Below are positions 35,040 to 46,870 of a DNA stretch of 64,000 bases, one piece after another; position 1 is the first letter of the stretch; the number at the start of each line of letters is the position of its first letter. The DNA comes from Dipteris shenzhenensis. Its lineage: Eukaryota; Polypodiophyta; Polypodiopsida; Gleicheniales. The position numbers were made by a program, and so were the translations under genes. A model generated the notes under the pieces. That model was not told where the DNA came from. It made no database searches and worked only from the letters and a program-made list of their open reading frames with translations. Location of the stretch: the NCBI GenBank assembly GCA_047967505.1, contig CM106538.1; one strand, 5' to 3'.

Positions 35040-35547
35040 TTGCAGGCCATGCGTAACCAGGGCTGGCATCACAAATCTCCTCACAGACTCTCCTCACAAC
35101 TTTTTTCGAATCTTCCACTGACTTGTAAGCATTCAACAACTCTTCTTTTCTCTCTTGGCTTTCCTCATCTTCACCATTTTTTCAATACAGCTTCTAGCCA
35201 CCACCATATCCTGTACGAAAATTTAACTCGTTTGCATAAGAAGTACGTGATTAAAAGAAGCAAAAAAGAAAGCTAAGGATATTCACCTCTTCTGCTGAGT
35301 TCAAATCAAGCAGCCATGTGCGTAACATATTCTCATCGAATGATTTTTCCTTCATTGGTCCATACAAAAGAGATCTAAGATAGAATTTGAGTTCAGTAAA
35401 TGAAGTCGGGTAGTAACTAGTCATTGTCTTAGAGGGAAAGTGGGAGAAGGAGAGTGAGGGAGCAATAGCGAGGGATGCACAATGAGCTGCCCCTCCTTCA
35501 AGAGTGATAGAAAGTGAGGGAAGACGTAAAGTGAAAGATGAATACAA
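35040..35547 (-). pseudogene. Unrecognised minus-strand coding fragment
   Basis: A frame at about 35430-35290 reads MTSYYPTSFTELKFYLRSLL, then RTWLLDLNSAEE, and stops at a plausible donor (GAAGAG/GTGAAT). A second minus frame near 35200-35040 could follow. No family recognised. It lies 3' of the Ulp1-like gene on the same strand and might be its distal exons or a separate gene. Confidence 0.25.
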
Positions 35548-36103
35548 GTTAATTAGAAGGACTAGGATGTAAGAAATAAGAGAGTGTTTGTGGAAGGACT
35601 ACGATGAAAGATTACAAGTGCATTAAGGCACGATGTGTTCGCTATGATAAGGATAAGGGTTGGAATAAAGTGAGAGAAGCATTGGAAATGCTCTACTTTA
35701 AGTGAGTGGAGACTGTCCAACTGAATAAAATTTTGCAGAGCATTGGGAATGCTGTACTTTAAGTGAGTGGAGCATTGGGAATTGATACTTTGCCATGAAA
35801 TATATTACAAATATTACATCATCACATATTCATATCAAAATTCTCATCACAGAAGGTTATATTTCCTAATAATCACATCATCACACATTCATATCATAAA
35901 ATTGTGTGCATGAAATAAATATATAAATATCATGACTAAATGCCACTTAAGTAATAAGTCAGAAATTAGTGTATGATCAACAAAAATTACATCATGACTC
36001 ATACATTGCAACAAATAAATGTCAACCATAATATTCATGGAGTAAACAACATCATGAGAATATGCTCCTCATGCATATATACAAACACAACATCATACAT
36101 GCA

Positions 36104-36400
36104 TCACAACTCTTCTGATGCTTCTAGTGGAGACTGTGGCAACTCTTCTGATGCTTCCAATGGAGGCTGTGGTGCTCTAGATGTACACTCAGTCTCTACT
36201 TCTTTTGTAGTATGTAGTGCTTTCAGAGCAGACTCAGTATCGTCTTCCTTAAATGCAAGCAGAGGCTGTGGCAACTCTTCTGATGCTTCCAGTGGAGGCT
36301 GTGGTGCTGTAGGTGTACACTGAGTCTCTACTTCTTCTGTAGTGTGTAGTGCTTTCATAGTAGACTCAGTCTCCTCTTCTTTAAATGCAAGCTCTGATAT
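36104..36400 (-). repeat. Coding minisatellite, 44-residue (132-bp) unit
   Basis: The C-terminal tail of module 1 repeats LAFKE(E/D)(E/D)TES..KALHTT followed by PQPPLEASEELPQ about twice, with extra LEASEELPQ half-units at the end. Confidence 0.8.
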
Positions 36401-37207
36401 TGCTTCAGTTGCATGTTGTATTCTAATGGTAGCAATTAGGTCTCGAATGATTTCAGCCCTAAACAATTGTATATCCTCCTCTAAATATTTGAGCTCCAAA
36501 GAGTCTTCCGATGAGATCCGTGGCTTAAGTGGGAAAATTTCATTGAAAATCAACATATGCAGTTGTAGGCAACTCTCCACCCACAACTATGCCCATCTTC
36601 CTGCTCTACTACTAAACGCTTTTGGAAGTCCACCGAGTCTTTGTACTGTCCTGTTTCTGTGATAGCAGATACCAACTTCTCAATCGACCTGCTCATCATG
36701 ACATATTAAAAAAACTTAGTGTGTCTATTACATAAGGTACATAATATAGAAGTAACAACAAATTAATAGAATACTTACGTTTGCACTAAGCCATGAAAGC
36801 CTGCAATCGAGTTAACAAACCAACAATAGTTGTCTTCAAGGTCCCAAACCACCAGACTCCAATGTTCCCTACACGAATAATTAAGAACCATTATTATTTA
36901 ACACAATGTTGCCAGTATAAGATGAAAATAAAGGTTGCCATGATACTTACATCTCATGATATGCCATAAATAGGACTCGCACGCCATGTAAATGTAAAGG
37001 CTGTAACCATTTACAAACATCGGCTATTGTCTTTCTGCTATCGCTAAGTATAGGAGAAAGGAGGGAATCCAACATATACACACGGTTTTGTACGGCTCTA
37101 CCAAATCGTGAAATAACTATACTGCACCAACAAATAAATGAATATTAGCTTATTAGATTTAATCAAAATATTGAATTATCAAGCAGAGAAAAAGTTTGTA
37201 TCAAACC
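36104..37207 (-). pseudogene. Ulp1-like module 1 (last in gene order)
   Basis: Exon B (171 bp) reads SRFGRAVQNRVYMLDSLLSP and VCKWLQPLHLHGVRVLFMAY. Exon C (90 bp) reads EHWSLVVWDLEDNYCWFVNS. Exon D has VVEQEDGHSCGWRVAYNC, then a 2-bp insertion that shifts the frame. It then runs LIFNEIFPLK into a C-terminal tail of Glu/Pro-rich repeats. It keeps the His and Gln/Cys positions. Confidence 0.7.
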
Positions 37208-37333
37208 TGAGAATGGCCATCATACGTTGTTATTGACCTCATTTGAAGCTCTAGAGAGGATTGAAATCTCCTCTCCCCCAAATTCAAGATACTGAGGTCT
37301 ATGTTGAATCATAACCCTAACATTAAAAGAGCT

Positions 37334-38526
37334 TCACAATTCTTCCAATGAAGCCATGTTTGTAGAGTTGAGGTCTTCTATCCCCTTTGACTCTTTGACG
37401 GTATTCATTTCGCACTCCTCTGAGCCATTATCTATTTGCCTTATGGGAGGGTCTATAATGTCGCCCTTAATGATTGCTCGAATGGTACATGTTATAAATG
37501 CATAGAGATGCAAATCCATATATGTTGATAGTGTGGTGTCATTTTGTATCTCAAAAATTTGACGAAGTACCAAAAAGCAATTGTAGCCCACCCTCCATCC
37601 ACAATTATAGATGTGGCTATTCTCTTGATGTGATACCTGACATGTTATATACTCTATTTGTTGTGCCAAGTCACATTGCCGCATTACTGTGTCGATAGCA
37701 CCTACTAACTTTCGAGCTGATCTGCACATCAAAACATATAACAATAGTGAATATGTGCATTGCATATCAATGTACATGTCAAGAAGTGATAACAAGTGTA
37801 GTGTATACTTACTCTAACACAGTGCCATGGACGGATGTCATTGAGTTGGCAAAGAAGCACTTCTTCACAAAGATGTCCACGACTACCAGACTCCAATGTG
37901 AGCTGCATTATCAATAAAGAATAATTACTGTGTTTGAGACAATTCTAGCAATGCAATAGAAAAAACAAGTATAATAATTACTATGTTTGAGACAATTCTA
38001 GCAATGCAATAGAAAAAACAAGTAGGATTTGATGCTTACTTCTCATAATATGCTGTAAAAATAACTCATGTGTCATTCATAGGAATGTGCTTCAACCACT
38101 TGCAAACATCCTCTATGGTTTCTTCTTTGTTGCTAAGCACTTCCGAAATACGAGGATCGAGCATATATGAAACGCTTTGTATATTTTGCGAAAAATTTGC
38201 TATAACATTACTATATTTAAAAAAAAAGTATTAGCTTCTTGGGTTTAATCAAAATAAGCAAAGTATAAAGCTAAGGAAAAGGCTGCATCAAACGTGAGGA
38301 TGGTTGTAATGACTTTGACATTAACCTCTGTCTTAGGATTCAAGAGGATTGAAATCTCTTCTTCACCAAATTCAAAAAAATGAGATTGTTGTCGAATTAA
38401 CAACATAGTGGTGAATGAACTTCCAATCTACTCCAATAGATTCATATTTTCATGACTCATCTTATTGAGAGAGTAGTCTACATCGTATTCTTCTTCACTT
38501 GCTATGTCTTCTACATCCTCCTTCTG
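37334..38526 (-). pseudogene. Ulp1-like module 2
   Basis: Exon B (171 bp) reads YMLDPRISEVLSNKEETIED and VCKWLKHIPMND, then a stop. Exon C (90 bp) reads SHWSLVVVDIFVKKCFFANS. Exon D reads SARKLVGAIDTVMRQ through NCGWRVGYNCFLVLRQIFE and a Glu/Asp-rich tail. The exon D tail is continuous with exon A of module 1 apart from one TGA near 37331. Confidence 0.7.
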
Positions 38527-38559
38527 CTATAAAAATATAAAAAAGTTATGCGATGTACA

Positions 38560-38895
38560 CATCCCAAATAAAGGCTTAAACAAGCAGATAAGGTTTCATA
38601 CATGCTTTCATTAGAGTGAGTCTCTCCTCCGCTTGGAGCAAAAATTTAAAAAGTAAGGTTTTATACATGCTTTCACTAGCGTGAGTCTCTCCTCCTCTTG
38701 GAGGAAAAATTAAAAAGTTATGGGATTTACACATCCTAAATAAAAATAAAGGTTTAAGTAATCATAGAAGTATAAAGATAGCATGCTTTCATTAGACTCA
38801 GTCTCTTCTCCTCTTGGAGGAAAATATAAAAAGTTATGAGACTTACACATCCCAATTAAAGGCTTGAACAAGCATACAAGTATAAAGATAAGGTT
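38560..38895. repeat. Intronic tandem repeats between modules 3 and 2
   Basis: CATGCTTTCA(T/C)TAG(A/C) with AGTCTCTCCTCC and CTTGGAG(G/C)AAAA occurs three times in units of about 60-150 bp, with ACACATCC(C/T)AA(A/T)TAAA between them. Confidence 0.7.
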
Positions 38896-39551
38896 TTATA
38901 CATGCTGCAATGTAGTCATATTTTCAGGTTGTTTCCCAATGGTAGTAATTAGACGCTGAATACTCTCAGCCCGAAATGCTAGCAGATCGGCTTCTATAAA
39001 TGATTCCATTTTGACTAGTAACTCCAAATCAAAAATCTCTCTAAGAAACAACATGCAGTTGTAGGCAACTCTCCACCCACAGCTGTGCCCATCTTTTTGC
39101 TCCACTGGCAGATGTCTTTTGAATTCTACTTGATCTTGTTGCTCCGTGGTTGTTCTAACAGCAGATACTAGCGGATATGCAGCACTGTCCATCATGACAT
39201 ATTAAATATATTAATATGTCATGATCATAAGATACAAAATAAGAAAGTATCAAAAATATTAAGAGAATAATTACCTTGGGGAGTTGGCATGATAGCCTTC
39301 CATTGAATTCACAAACCACAAACGGTTGAGTTCAAGGTCCCAGATGATCAGACTCCAATGTGAGCTACATGACCAGAATAAAAATGATTATTGTTTTACA
39401 CAAAATTTCCAAAGAAATAGTAAAAATAAGGTTAGAGTTGATACTTACGCCTCATGATAAGGCATTAAGATGACTCGCACCCCATCTAAATTCAAAGGGC
39501 TTAACTAGGTACAAACATCTTCTATAGTCTTTTGAGAAGAGCTAAGAATAC

Positions 39552-39638
39552 AAGCATTGCCATGTAAATGGGTCTACAAAATGAAGGTCACAGGTGATGA
39601 TGTGCCTAGGTACAAGGCCTGTTTGGTTGCTAAAGGGT
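39552..39638 (+). mobile_element. 87-bp fragment of Copia reverse transcriptase
   Basis: Nearly identical to 8640-8726 of Copia copy 1 (ALPCKWVYKMKVTGDDVPRY region), with no LTR or target duplication. It replaces the middle of exon B of Ulp1-like module 3, in antisense orientation to that gene. Confidence 0.88.
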
Positions 39639-39654
39639 TGCACTGCACTAGGAA

Positions 39655-39812
39655 GCTGAGAAATAACTACACTCTACCAAGAAATAAACAAACGTTAGCT
39701 CATAGAATTGATTTGCATTCTGCACTAGGAAACTGATATATAACTACACTATGAATAAATAAACAAATGTTAGCTCATTGAAGTAGCAACAAATAAACAA
39801 ATGTTACCTGAG
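39655..39812. repeat. Small tandem repeats with AACAAATGTTAGCTCAT
   Basis: CAAACGTTAGCTCATAG, CAAATGTTAGCTCATTG and CAAATGTTACCTGAG recur, together with GCACTAGGAANCTGA twice. This is a local duplication around the exon B3 acceptor. Confidence 0.6.
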
Positions 39813-40682
39813 AATGGCCAAGATAACATTGTCATTAACCTCTTTTAAAGGATTGGAGAGGATTGAAACCTCCTCTCTACCAAAGCTCAAATACTGAGGT
39901 TCTCGTTTCAAAACGATCCTAACTTCAAATGAGCTCTCCATTTTATCCAATGCAGCTAAATTTGCAGAATGGGTCTGTGTCATAGCTTGTATTCTATGTT
40001 TGGGGTCATTCTGCTTTTCCATGGTGGCTTTAAAGCTCTTGTGTTGCATTGTTGAAGTAGAAGGGAGTGCCTCCATATTGACTTCATCGATTTCTTCTCC
40101 CTCTATTGCCTGTAAATAAATATGAGAGATTAGATTCATTATCTTTAAATTTAAATCTTATTTAAAAAATTGTATTTAGTTGAGAAATAGAGAGTTCATA
40201 CCACTAAGTATTGTCGTAGTGGCCTTTTTTCATAACCCTGCGAGCCATAATTATCAAAGAAGGCATCATCATGTTTGTCTTCATCCACCAACCTCTCTCT
40301 GAACGGGTCATGTAAGTCCATCTTTTCATCATCATCAACTGGGAAATTATGATCTTCAAGGTAATCATCCATGTCATCAGTGTCCTTGTGGCTTATCTCT
40401 TTTTCATAGCCTATGGTTAGATCTGCTTGAAGCTAAAAATAAGCCATGAAATGCTTATTTTCAATAATATTTTTGGAGTTTCCTTTTCTGAGGAGATCCT
40501 CAAATAAGTATCCCATCCTGCACAAGGTGACCTCCCACCAACCTGCCAGTAGCAAATTCTCCATCATGGTAAGCAAGAGACTCCCACTTTTTACAGGACT
40601 TCCATAGTTGGTTTTTTTGATAATGTATGGACCTGGGAATATCTTGCTTTTCTAGCATCAATCTCAAATTATTTGAATTCCC

Positions 40683-43416
40683 TCATATGTTATTTTGTAA
40701 GGAGTGATCAGGGTTGGGACTCCGCATACACAAAAAGAATGATTCAAGAGATTGAATCGCTATCCCACATTCTCTCTTGCCTCTATTTGCTGCATAAACA
40801 CCACTATAGATCTCCAAATCTGATGAATATGCTTGCTCTAGAGTAACCTGCATGGATTTTTTGTCTTTTTTATCAACAAAAATGACAATGTTACAAATTG
40901 CCACTTTGCTAATGGTGGTATATACTATTCTATCAATGAAGTTATGGATATCATCGCTAGAAACTTCATTGATAAAGAATAGTTGTGGCTTATCCCCTGC
41001 TGACTCATTCTTGAAGAAGTCATATTCTGAGACTCCCCTGAAGTTCACAAGAGCTTTCCAGACTCTGCCGTAACCTCTACATTGAATTGAAAGCTTTGGT
41101 GCATATCTGTCGGCATCCTTATCTCGCTGATTAATCTTTCCACATATGCAACAACCTGTTGTGGGATTTCTTTTCTCATATAAGAGGTTACTATTTCTGA
41201 CCCATCTTCATCCTTTTTAATCCACTTGTTTGCCCATAGCTTTACCTTGGGTGTTGACAAAGAAGCTATATGCTTCACCACATTATAGTCAATGTTACAA
41301 TGAGTAAGTGGAATTTGTTTCTCTGACAGCAAATACTTAATGGCACTATGCATTGCATCATGCCTCACCTGTACATTGATGCATTCTTCCATGCAGTGGT
41401 CTTTGTCTTTTTTTCCAAAAAACCATTCTTTCTTTAAAATTCTTTGTGCTGCCATGGATGCATACTTGTTAGGTAAGTACTTTATAAGCCTCCACATCCT
41501 TGCCGTCAACTCCTTCTTATCCATTACTTTTGACTTTCCAGAGATAAACAAAGGAGCTTCATAGGTCAACTGTCCACGCTCACAAGCAATGCACGTTTCA
41601 AGCATCTCATTGAACACTTCAACAGGACGAAATATGATAGAAGTGTAGTTAGCATATTTGTCCCTCACCACCTTGAGGCTTGTCATACTTTCTTCTTGCT
41701 CTTGAGCTCCCCTAGGCACAACTGCACTCAAAGAAGTATAGAAGTTTGTGAGTGTGTCGGCGTCTTCCTTTGTGACCTTTTGCTTCAAATCAGGATTTGG
41801 AGAACCAAATGTTGTCCATATAACCCTTGCCTTCTGTAAGACCTCTGATGTTGAGGATATCTTATGCTTTCCATGGACATAATGATTAAGTCTTTCGGAC
41901 TCAATCAAATACTTGATCTCATGCTTGAATATACAGATTGTTGCAGGATAATAATGGAATGAACTTATCTTTGCAAATTGTTCTAGAGTGAGTCTTTTGA
42001 CCTCCTTTGCTTCCCTTGCGATCTGATTACAAGCATAAGCCTAATGTTGACCATCAATGGGCTGGAATCTGCAATGAAGGAGGAATTCCTTCTTTGCTTC
42101 CTTTAGCATATTCTCACCTTGTGCCTCTTCGCCTTGTTCATGTGGAATATTTTTAAGAGTGTCTTTAAAGAATCAAATGAAGGTTTCCTCGAAATGTGTA
42201 GGCCCTGTAAATGTTATTTGATCCAGAAAACTATTTTTGGTTGGACAAAACATTATTGGGCGCAAGACCACATTGCTTGCCACAGGTTTCTTACCATCTC
42301 TCAAAGCCTCATATATTTGCATTGCATAGGATATATCAAGGCTTTGGCTATTAGTAAAGAGAGCTGCAGCTTCCACATCTTTGGCATTCACAAACCACAT
42401 CCTTTGACCCCAGATATATCCCACATCATCATCTGTAACTGCTTCATTAAGATGCAGATTAAGATTTTTGATTGATGTGAGTTCATCTTGATCATCTTCA
42501 GCCTCGGGTTCTGAGTCTTCTTCATCTTTCTCTTCTTTTAACCGTTTTTCATCCACATTATCTCTCTCTACAATGGGATGATATCTTTTTTTACTGCTTG
42601 GAACCGTGGCTCTTGCAGTACTAGCCTTTTGCATTTCACGTCATGGTTTGCTAGCAAGAGCTTCTAGCATAACTACAGTGGATCGACCTTGATGTTCTTC
42701 AAATTTTTTTAATTCTCGTGCACTCAAGGCTTGTGTTTCATCATCCTTAGTTACATCCACCATTTCTTGCTCTAGAAGTTTGCGCTCATGTTCTACAGTG
42801 ACAGTGTGCCTGTTCTTCTTGTCCCTGCATCGAAGTCTAAGCTTTTTGATCTCCTTCATGTGAAGATCCTTGAATATGAGGAGCATATTGTGCATCTTGA
42901 AAGTACTCAAACATTATCTTTGCATGCATCCTTTTTGCCACCACACTAGGAAATTGCTCCCAAGTATATGAAAGAGTCTCCAATGCACTTCGTAGCTCTG
43001 GAAACTTTGATGGTTGAGGAGGAGGCATCACAAAGTTCTTTGAGTCTCTCCTTGATACAACAATATGAATACCGCCAACTTTAGGATCTGAACTCTTTGT
43101 AAAAATATCCACAAAGGTCTCTTTTGGCTCTATCATTATGCCTACCACAAGGCTTGAAGTCATATCTTTTTTGAAGAAAGTAGCATCCGATGGATCTTCA
43201 ACACCATTGAACTCCCTTTTTGACATAAGTAGAAAGAGTCTCTTTTCCTTTTGATGAAGAAACCAAGCTCTTTTGCCCATGTGATATCGAGTCCACCTAC
43301 CAAAGCCATTGGGGCTATATTCCTTTCCTTTGAAATTCAAAGTGACATCAGAAACCCATTCTCTGATCTCAGAGTCATTTAGGATAGCCACCACATTAGT
43401 TGATTGCTCCATAATC
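40683..43416 (-). pseudogene. Unrecognised large coding region upstream of the Ulp1-like modules
   Basis: It starts at ATG 43412 (MEQSTNVVAILND), directly after a TTTTCTTGTAG/GATT splice acceptor. Long minus-strand frames follow. The first is 43412-42837 (FGRWTRYHMGKRAWFL, WEQFPSVVAKRMHAKIMFEY). After a frame change near 42900 it continues 42910-41045, with isolated stops near 42643, 42173 and 42040. It includes an acidic Lys/Glu/Asp segment, WGQRMWFVNAKDVEAAALF, YEAPLFISGKSKV and HCMEECINVQVRHDAMHS. After another frame change come 41048-40683 (VSEYDFFKNESAGDKPQLFF). I recognise no domain. The near-continuous frame over about 2.7 kb shows a once-long protein (about 850-900 residues). Same strand as the Ulp1-like modules and about 250 bp upstream of their first exon, so it is probably the same gene or element. 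Confidence 0.6.
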
Positions 43417-44559
43417 CTACAAGAAAAGATAATGAAGAATTTAGATACATACAAGTAAAGTACAATATACAAGCCTTGATACAATAAATGTGGGAAATAG
43501 CCCAAAAGGCTTTACAAGGCTTCATATGGCAATAAATGTGAAAAATAGCCTAGAAGGCTTTACAAGGCTTAAATATTTGTACAAATGTAAAAAAATTAGC
43601 CAATAAAGCTTTACAGTAATATAAAATGTCATCTAGTGATAAAACTTCAATCTTCGTGAAGACATGTAATCTGTCCATCCATTGATTTGCCCTCTAGTCA
43701 TAAAGCTTCAATCTTCATGATGACATGTAATCTGTCCATCCATTGATATCTGTGCACTGATACCCAACTGATGCAATCTACCCACTAAAAACTGTTCCAC
43801 TGATATCCACTTATGCAGCCCACATGATATCCACTTATGCATCCCACTGATACTCGTTAAATAGTGAATGGTCAGGATGGTCGGGTTTATTACAAGGCGC
43901 TTCATATGAAAATAAATGTAAAAAATAGCATAGAAGGCTTTACAAGTTTTTTTATGACAATAAAGGAGCTTAAATATTTATACAAATGCAATAAAAATAA
44001 CCAATAATCATCAAGCTCCAATATGTCCCATGACATGTAATCTATCCGCTGATATCTACTCATGCAATCTGCCCACTGATAAACTTCTTGGTAAATGGTA
44101 AAAGGTCTTATTTAATAGCATTTATGAGTGTTAAACTGCATGTGAGCGAAGGGACTAACAACGATTAGGAACTAGTTAGAAAAATTTGAGCATGGCTTCG
44201 ATTGGCAACTTGGAGAATTGTCTCTCCTCTAAGGCAATCTAATCTATGCTAAACTATGCTAAACCAATCGTCGAAGCGAAGAAAAGCAATAAATAATTTC
44301 TTTTTCTGTGTTCATTTTAATGTGCTGGGGTTTAAGAGGCTTAAATATGCAAAAGAAGGGGTTTTGATGTAGAGGCTAAACCTGCATGTGAGATAAATGA
44401 AGAAAAAGTATCTAAAGAAAAGTTAACATTTTTCAATTTAAAAGATGAATATATATAAAAATATTATCTCACCTTCAAAACAAACCATAAATTCACTCTT
44501 TTATAAATTTTTAAAAGTATAATATAAAACATGTAAATATATAAAACTCTCTTTACTTT
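43417..44559. other. Probable intron or upstream sequence with local repeats
   Basis: Repeats include CAAGGCTT(C/A)(A/T)TATG.CAATAAATG, CATGTAATCTGTCCATCCAT (twice) and GATATCCACTTATGCA(G/T)CCCA. No coding sequence is seen. In the minus-strand gene model this is the 3' part of intron 1. Confidence 0.4.
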
Positions 44560-44817
44560 CTCTCTCTCTCTCGACTCCTAAATCTCTCTGTAGCCATAGT
44601 CAAGACACCTCATTCTCTCTCTTAATCTCTCTCTCTCTCTCTCTCTCTGACAACTCTTATGTGTTTCCCTCTCTGTCCTCATCCCACTCATTCTCTCTCT
44701 TAGTTTATCTCAACTCTCTCTTTCTCTCCCTCCCATGGCGGCTAAGATTTTTCATTCTCTCTCTTTATCTCTCTCTCTCTCCCTAGGATTTGTAATTATT
44801 TCTCTCTCTTTCCATCT

Positions 44818-44865
<48 letters not shown>

Positions 44866-45198
44866 CTCTCTTACCCTCTCTACCTCCCTACCTCTACCCT
44901 TGATTTTTCATTCTCTCTCTTTATCTCTCTCTCTCTCTCCCTAGGATTTGTAATTATTTCTCTCTCTCTCTCTCCATCTCTCTCCACTCTCTCTCTCTCT
45001 CTCTCCTCTTCTCTCTCTCTCCCTCTCTCTCTCTTACCCTCTCTACCTCCCTACCTCTATCCTCTTGGCCGCTAGGATTTGTCATTCTTTCCCTCTCTAT
45101 GTCTCTCTCTTTTTCTCTGAATTCTCTCTCTTAATCTCTCTCAGCCTTCCTCCCTCCCTTCCTCCCTCCCTCCCTCCCTTGGCGGCCACGGTCGTGAG

Positions 45199-45234
<36 letters not shown>

Positions 45235-45318
45235 CTCCCTCTCTTGGTGGCCATGGCCGCTAGAAGTTTCATTCTCTCTCCCTCTCTCTTTATCTCTTTC
45301 TCCCTAAGTCTCCCTCCT

Positions 45319-45366
<48 letters not shown>

Positions 45367-45460
45367 CCTAAGTCTCCCTCCTCTCTTCTCTCTCTCTCTC
45401 TCCCTCTCCCTCCCTACTCTCTCCCTCCCTCTAGCACATAAGTTTCATTCCTCCCTCTCT

Positions 45461-45537
<77 letters not shown>

Positions 45538-46470
45538 CCTCTCTCTCTTTCTCTCTCCCTAAGTCTCCCTCTTCTCTTCTCTCTCTCTCTCTCCCTCTCC
45601 CTCCCTCTCTTTCTTTCCCTCCCTACTCTTCTCTCTCATTGCTACGAGGAGACTCTCTTCTCTCTCTCCCTCTCTCAGCTCTCTCTTTCTTTCCCTCCCT
45701 ACTCTTCTCTCTCATTTAAGGAGCCCCTCTTCTCTCTCTCTTAATCTCTTGTCTCTCTCCCTCTCTCGTTCTCTCCCTCCCTACTCTTCTCTCTCATTTC
45801 TCATTCTCTCTCACCCTCTCTCTCTTTCTCTCCCTCCCTCCTCTTCTCTCTCTTAATCTCTTGTCTCTCTCCCTCCCTACTCTTCTCTCTCATTTCTCAT
45901 TCTCTCTCTCCCTTTGGTGGCCACGGCCCCAAAGAGCCCCTCTTCTCTCTCTTAATTTCTCTCTTTCCCTCTTCCTCTCGCCACGTTTCATTCTGATAAA
46001 CATCTCTCTCTCTCCCTCTCTCTCCCTCTCTCTCTTTCTCTCTCTCTCCCTCTCTCTCTTTCCCTCTCTCTCTTTCTCTCTCTCTCCCTCTCTCTCTTTC
46101 TCTCTCTCTCCCTCTCTCTCCCTACTCTCTCCCTCCCTCAAGCAGCCACGGCCACCAGGAGACCCTCTTCTCTCTCTTAATCTCTCTCCCCCTCTCTCCT
46201 CTCTCTTTCTTTCCCTCCCTACTCTTCTTTCTCATTTAAGGAGCCCCTCTTCTCTCTGTGAATCTCTCTCTCTCTCTCTCTCCCTCTCTCCTCTCTCTCT
46301 TTCTCTCCCTCCCTACTCCTCTCATTTCTCATTCTCTCTCTCATTTCTATTCTCTCTCTCCCTTTGGCGGCCACAGCCGCCAAGAGCCCCTCTTCTCTCT
46401 CTTAATTTCTCTCTTTCCCTCTCTCCTCTCTCCTCTCTCTTTCTCTCTCTCCCTATTCTCTCATTTCTCA
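44560..46470. repeat. Long (CT)n-rich polypyrimidine tract
   Basis: About 1.9 kb is dominated by CTCTCT and TCCCTCCC, with a few islands such as GGCGGCCACGG. Purines are rare on the plus strand. In the minus-strand gene model it is a GA-rich intron 1. Open frames here (for example 45861-46544) are low-complexity Ser/Leu runs and are not genes. Confidence 0.95.
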
Positions 46471-46748
46471 AATTTACAAACTCAAATATAAATAAAAAAC
46501 TAATTAAAATAGAACTCAAAAACTCAAATAAGAAACTAATTTAAAAAGAATTGTAATGCCTTCTAAAAGACCCCCCTCCTCAAAAACTTTAACAATAAAC
46601 TAATTGAAAAAGAATTGGAAGTAAAGAAAAAGAATTACAAGACGAATTTTAAGAAATAGAACTCAAAAACTTTAACAAGAAACTAATTGAGAAAGAATTG
46701 TAAGTAAAGAAAAAGAATTACAAGACGAATGAAAAAGAATGCAAATAC

Positions 46749-46870
46749 CTGGAAAAAGTGAAAAAAGTAAGGCTCCGCTTATCCTTTCTCTTTTGCTCTT
46801 GGTTGCTTCAATGAAATGAGGAGAGAGTTTGAATGAATGAATGGAAAGAAAAGTATATATAAGAAAAACT
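46749..46870 (-). promoter_or_regulatory. Probable promoter and non-coding first exon, copy 1
   Basis: On the minus strand a TATATA box (about 46853-46861) is followed by a short exon containing CATTGAAGCAA. The exon ends TTTTTCCAG/GTATTTGC, a good splice donor at 46749/46748. Splicing to the acceptor at 43417 would join it to the ATG at 43412. The TATATATAAG string also fits a plus-strand TATA box, so direction is inferred mainly from the donor conserved in copy 2. Confidence 0.4.

Larger units (their letters stand above)
38900..40109 (-). pseudogene. Ulp1-like module 3 (first in gene order)
   Basis: Exon A reads EPQYLSFGREEVSILSNPLK. Exon B is interrupted by an 87-bp Copia fragment but keeps both ends (VVISQLPSAVQ and SSSQKTIEDVC). 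Exon C reads SHWSLIIWDLELNRLWFVNS. Exon D reads LPVEQKDGHSCGWRVAYNCM then LFLREIFDLE and is open to about 38896. This module best preserves the protease signature. Confidence 0.7.
36104..40432 (-). pseudogene. Gene with three tandem Ulp1/C48-like cysteine protease modules, decayed
   Basis: Read on the minus strand: an acidic exon (40432-40202), then three repeats of the exon order A-B-C-D with GT/AG borders. Module 3 is A 40109-39808, B 39671-39449, C 39364-39275 and D 39184 to about 38900. Module 2 is A 38526-38294, B 38210-38040, C 37902-37813 and D from 37721. D2 runs straight into A1 (to 37207). Module 1 then has B 37121-36951, C 36868-36779 and D 36688 to 36104. Each C exon has HWSL(V/I) with the probable catalytic His and an Asn (VNS or ANS) where Ulp1 often has Asp. 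Each D exon has a Gln-x5/7-Cys-Gly signature (EQKDGHSCGW, EQEDGHSCGW, ENSHIYNCGW). Ulp1 enzymes cleave SUMO-like conjugates, and transposons often carry relatives. Lesions include a stop between D2 and A1, a stop in B2, a frameshift in D1 and an insertion in B3. Module homology is certain; the single-transcript model is inference. Confidence 0.7.

Noticed and set aside
44735-46544. Ser/Leu-only frames up to 227 codons
   Set aside because: Direct translation of (CT)n; low complexity and not a protein.
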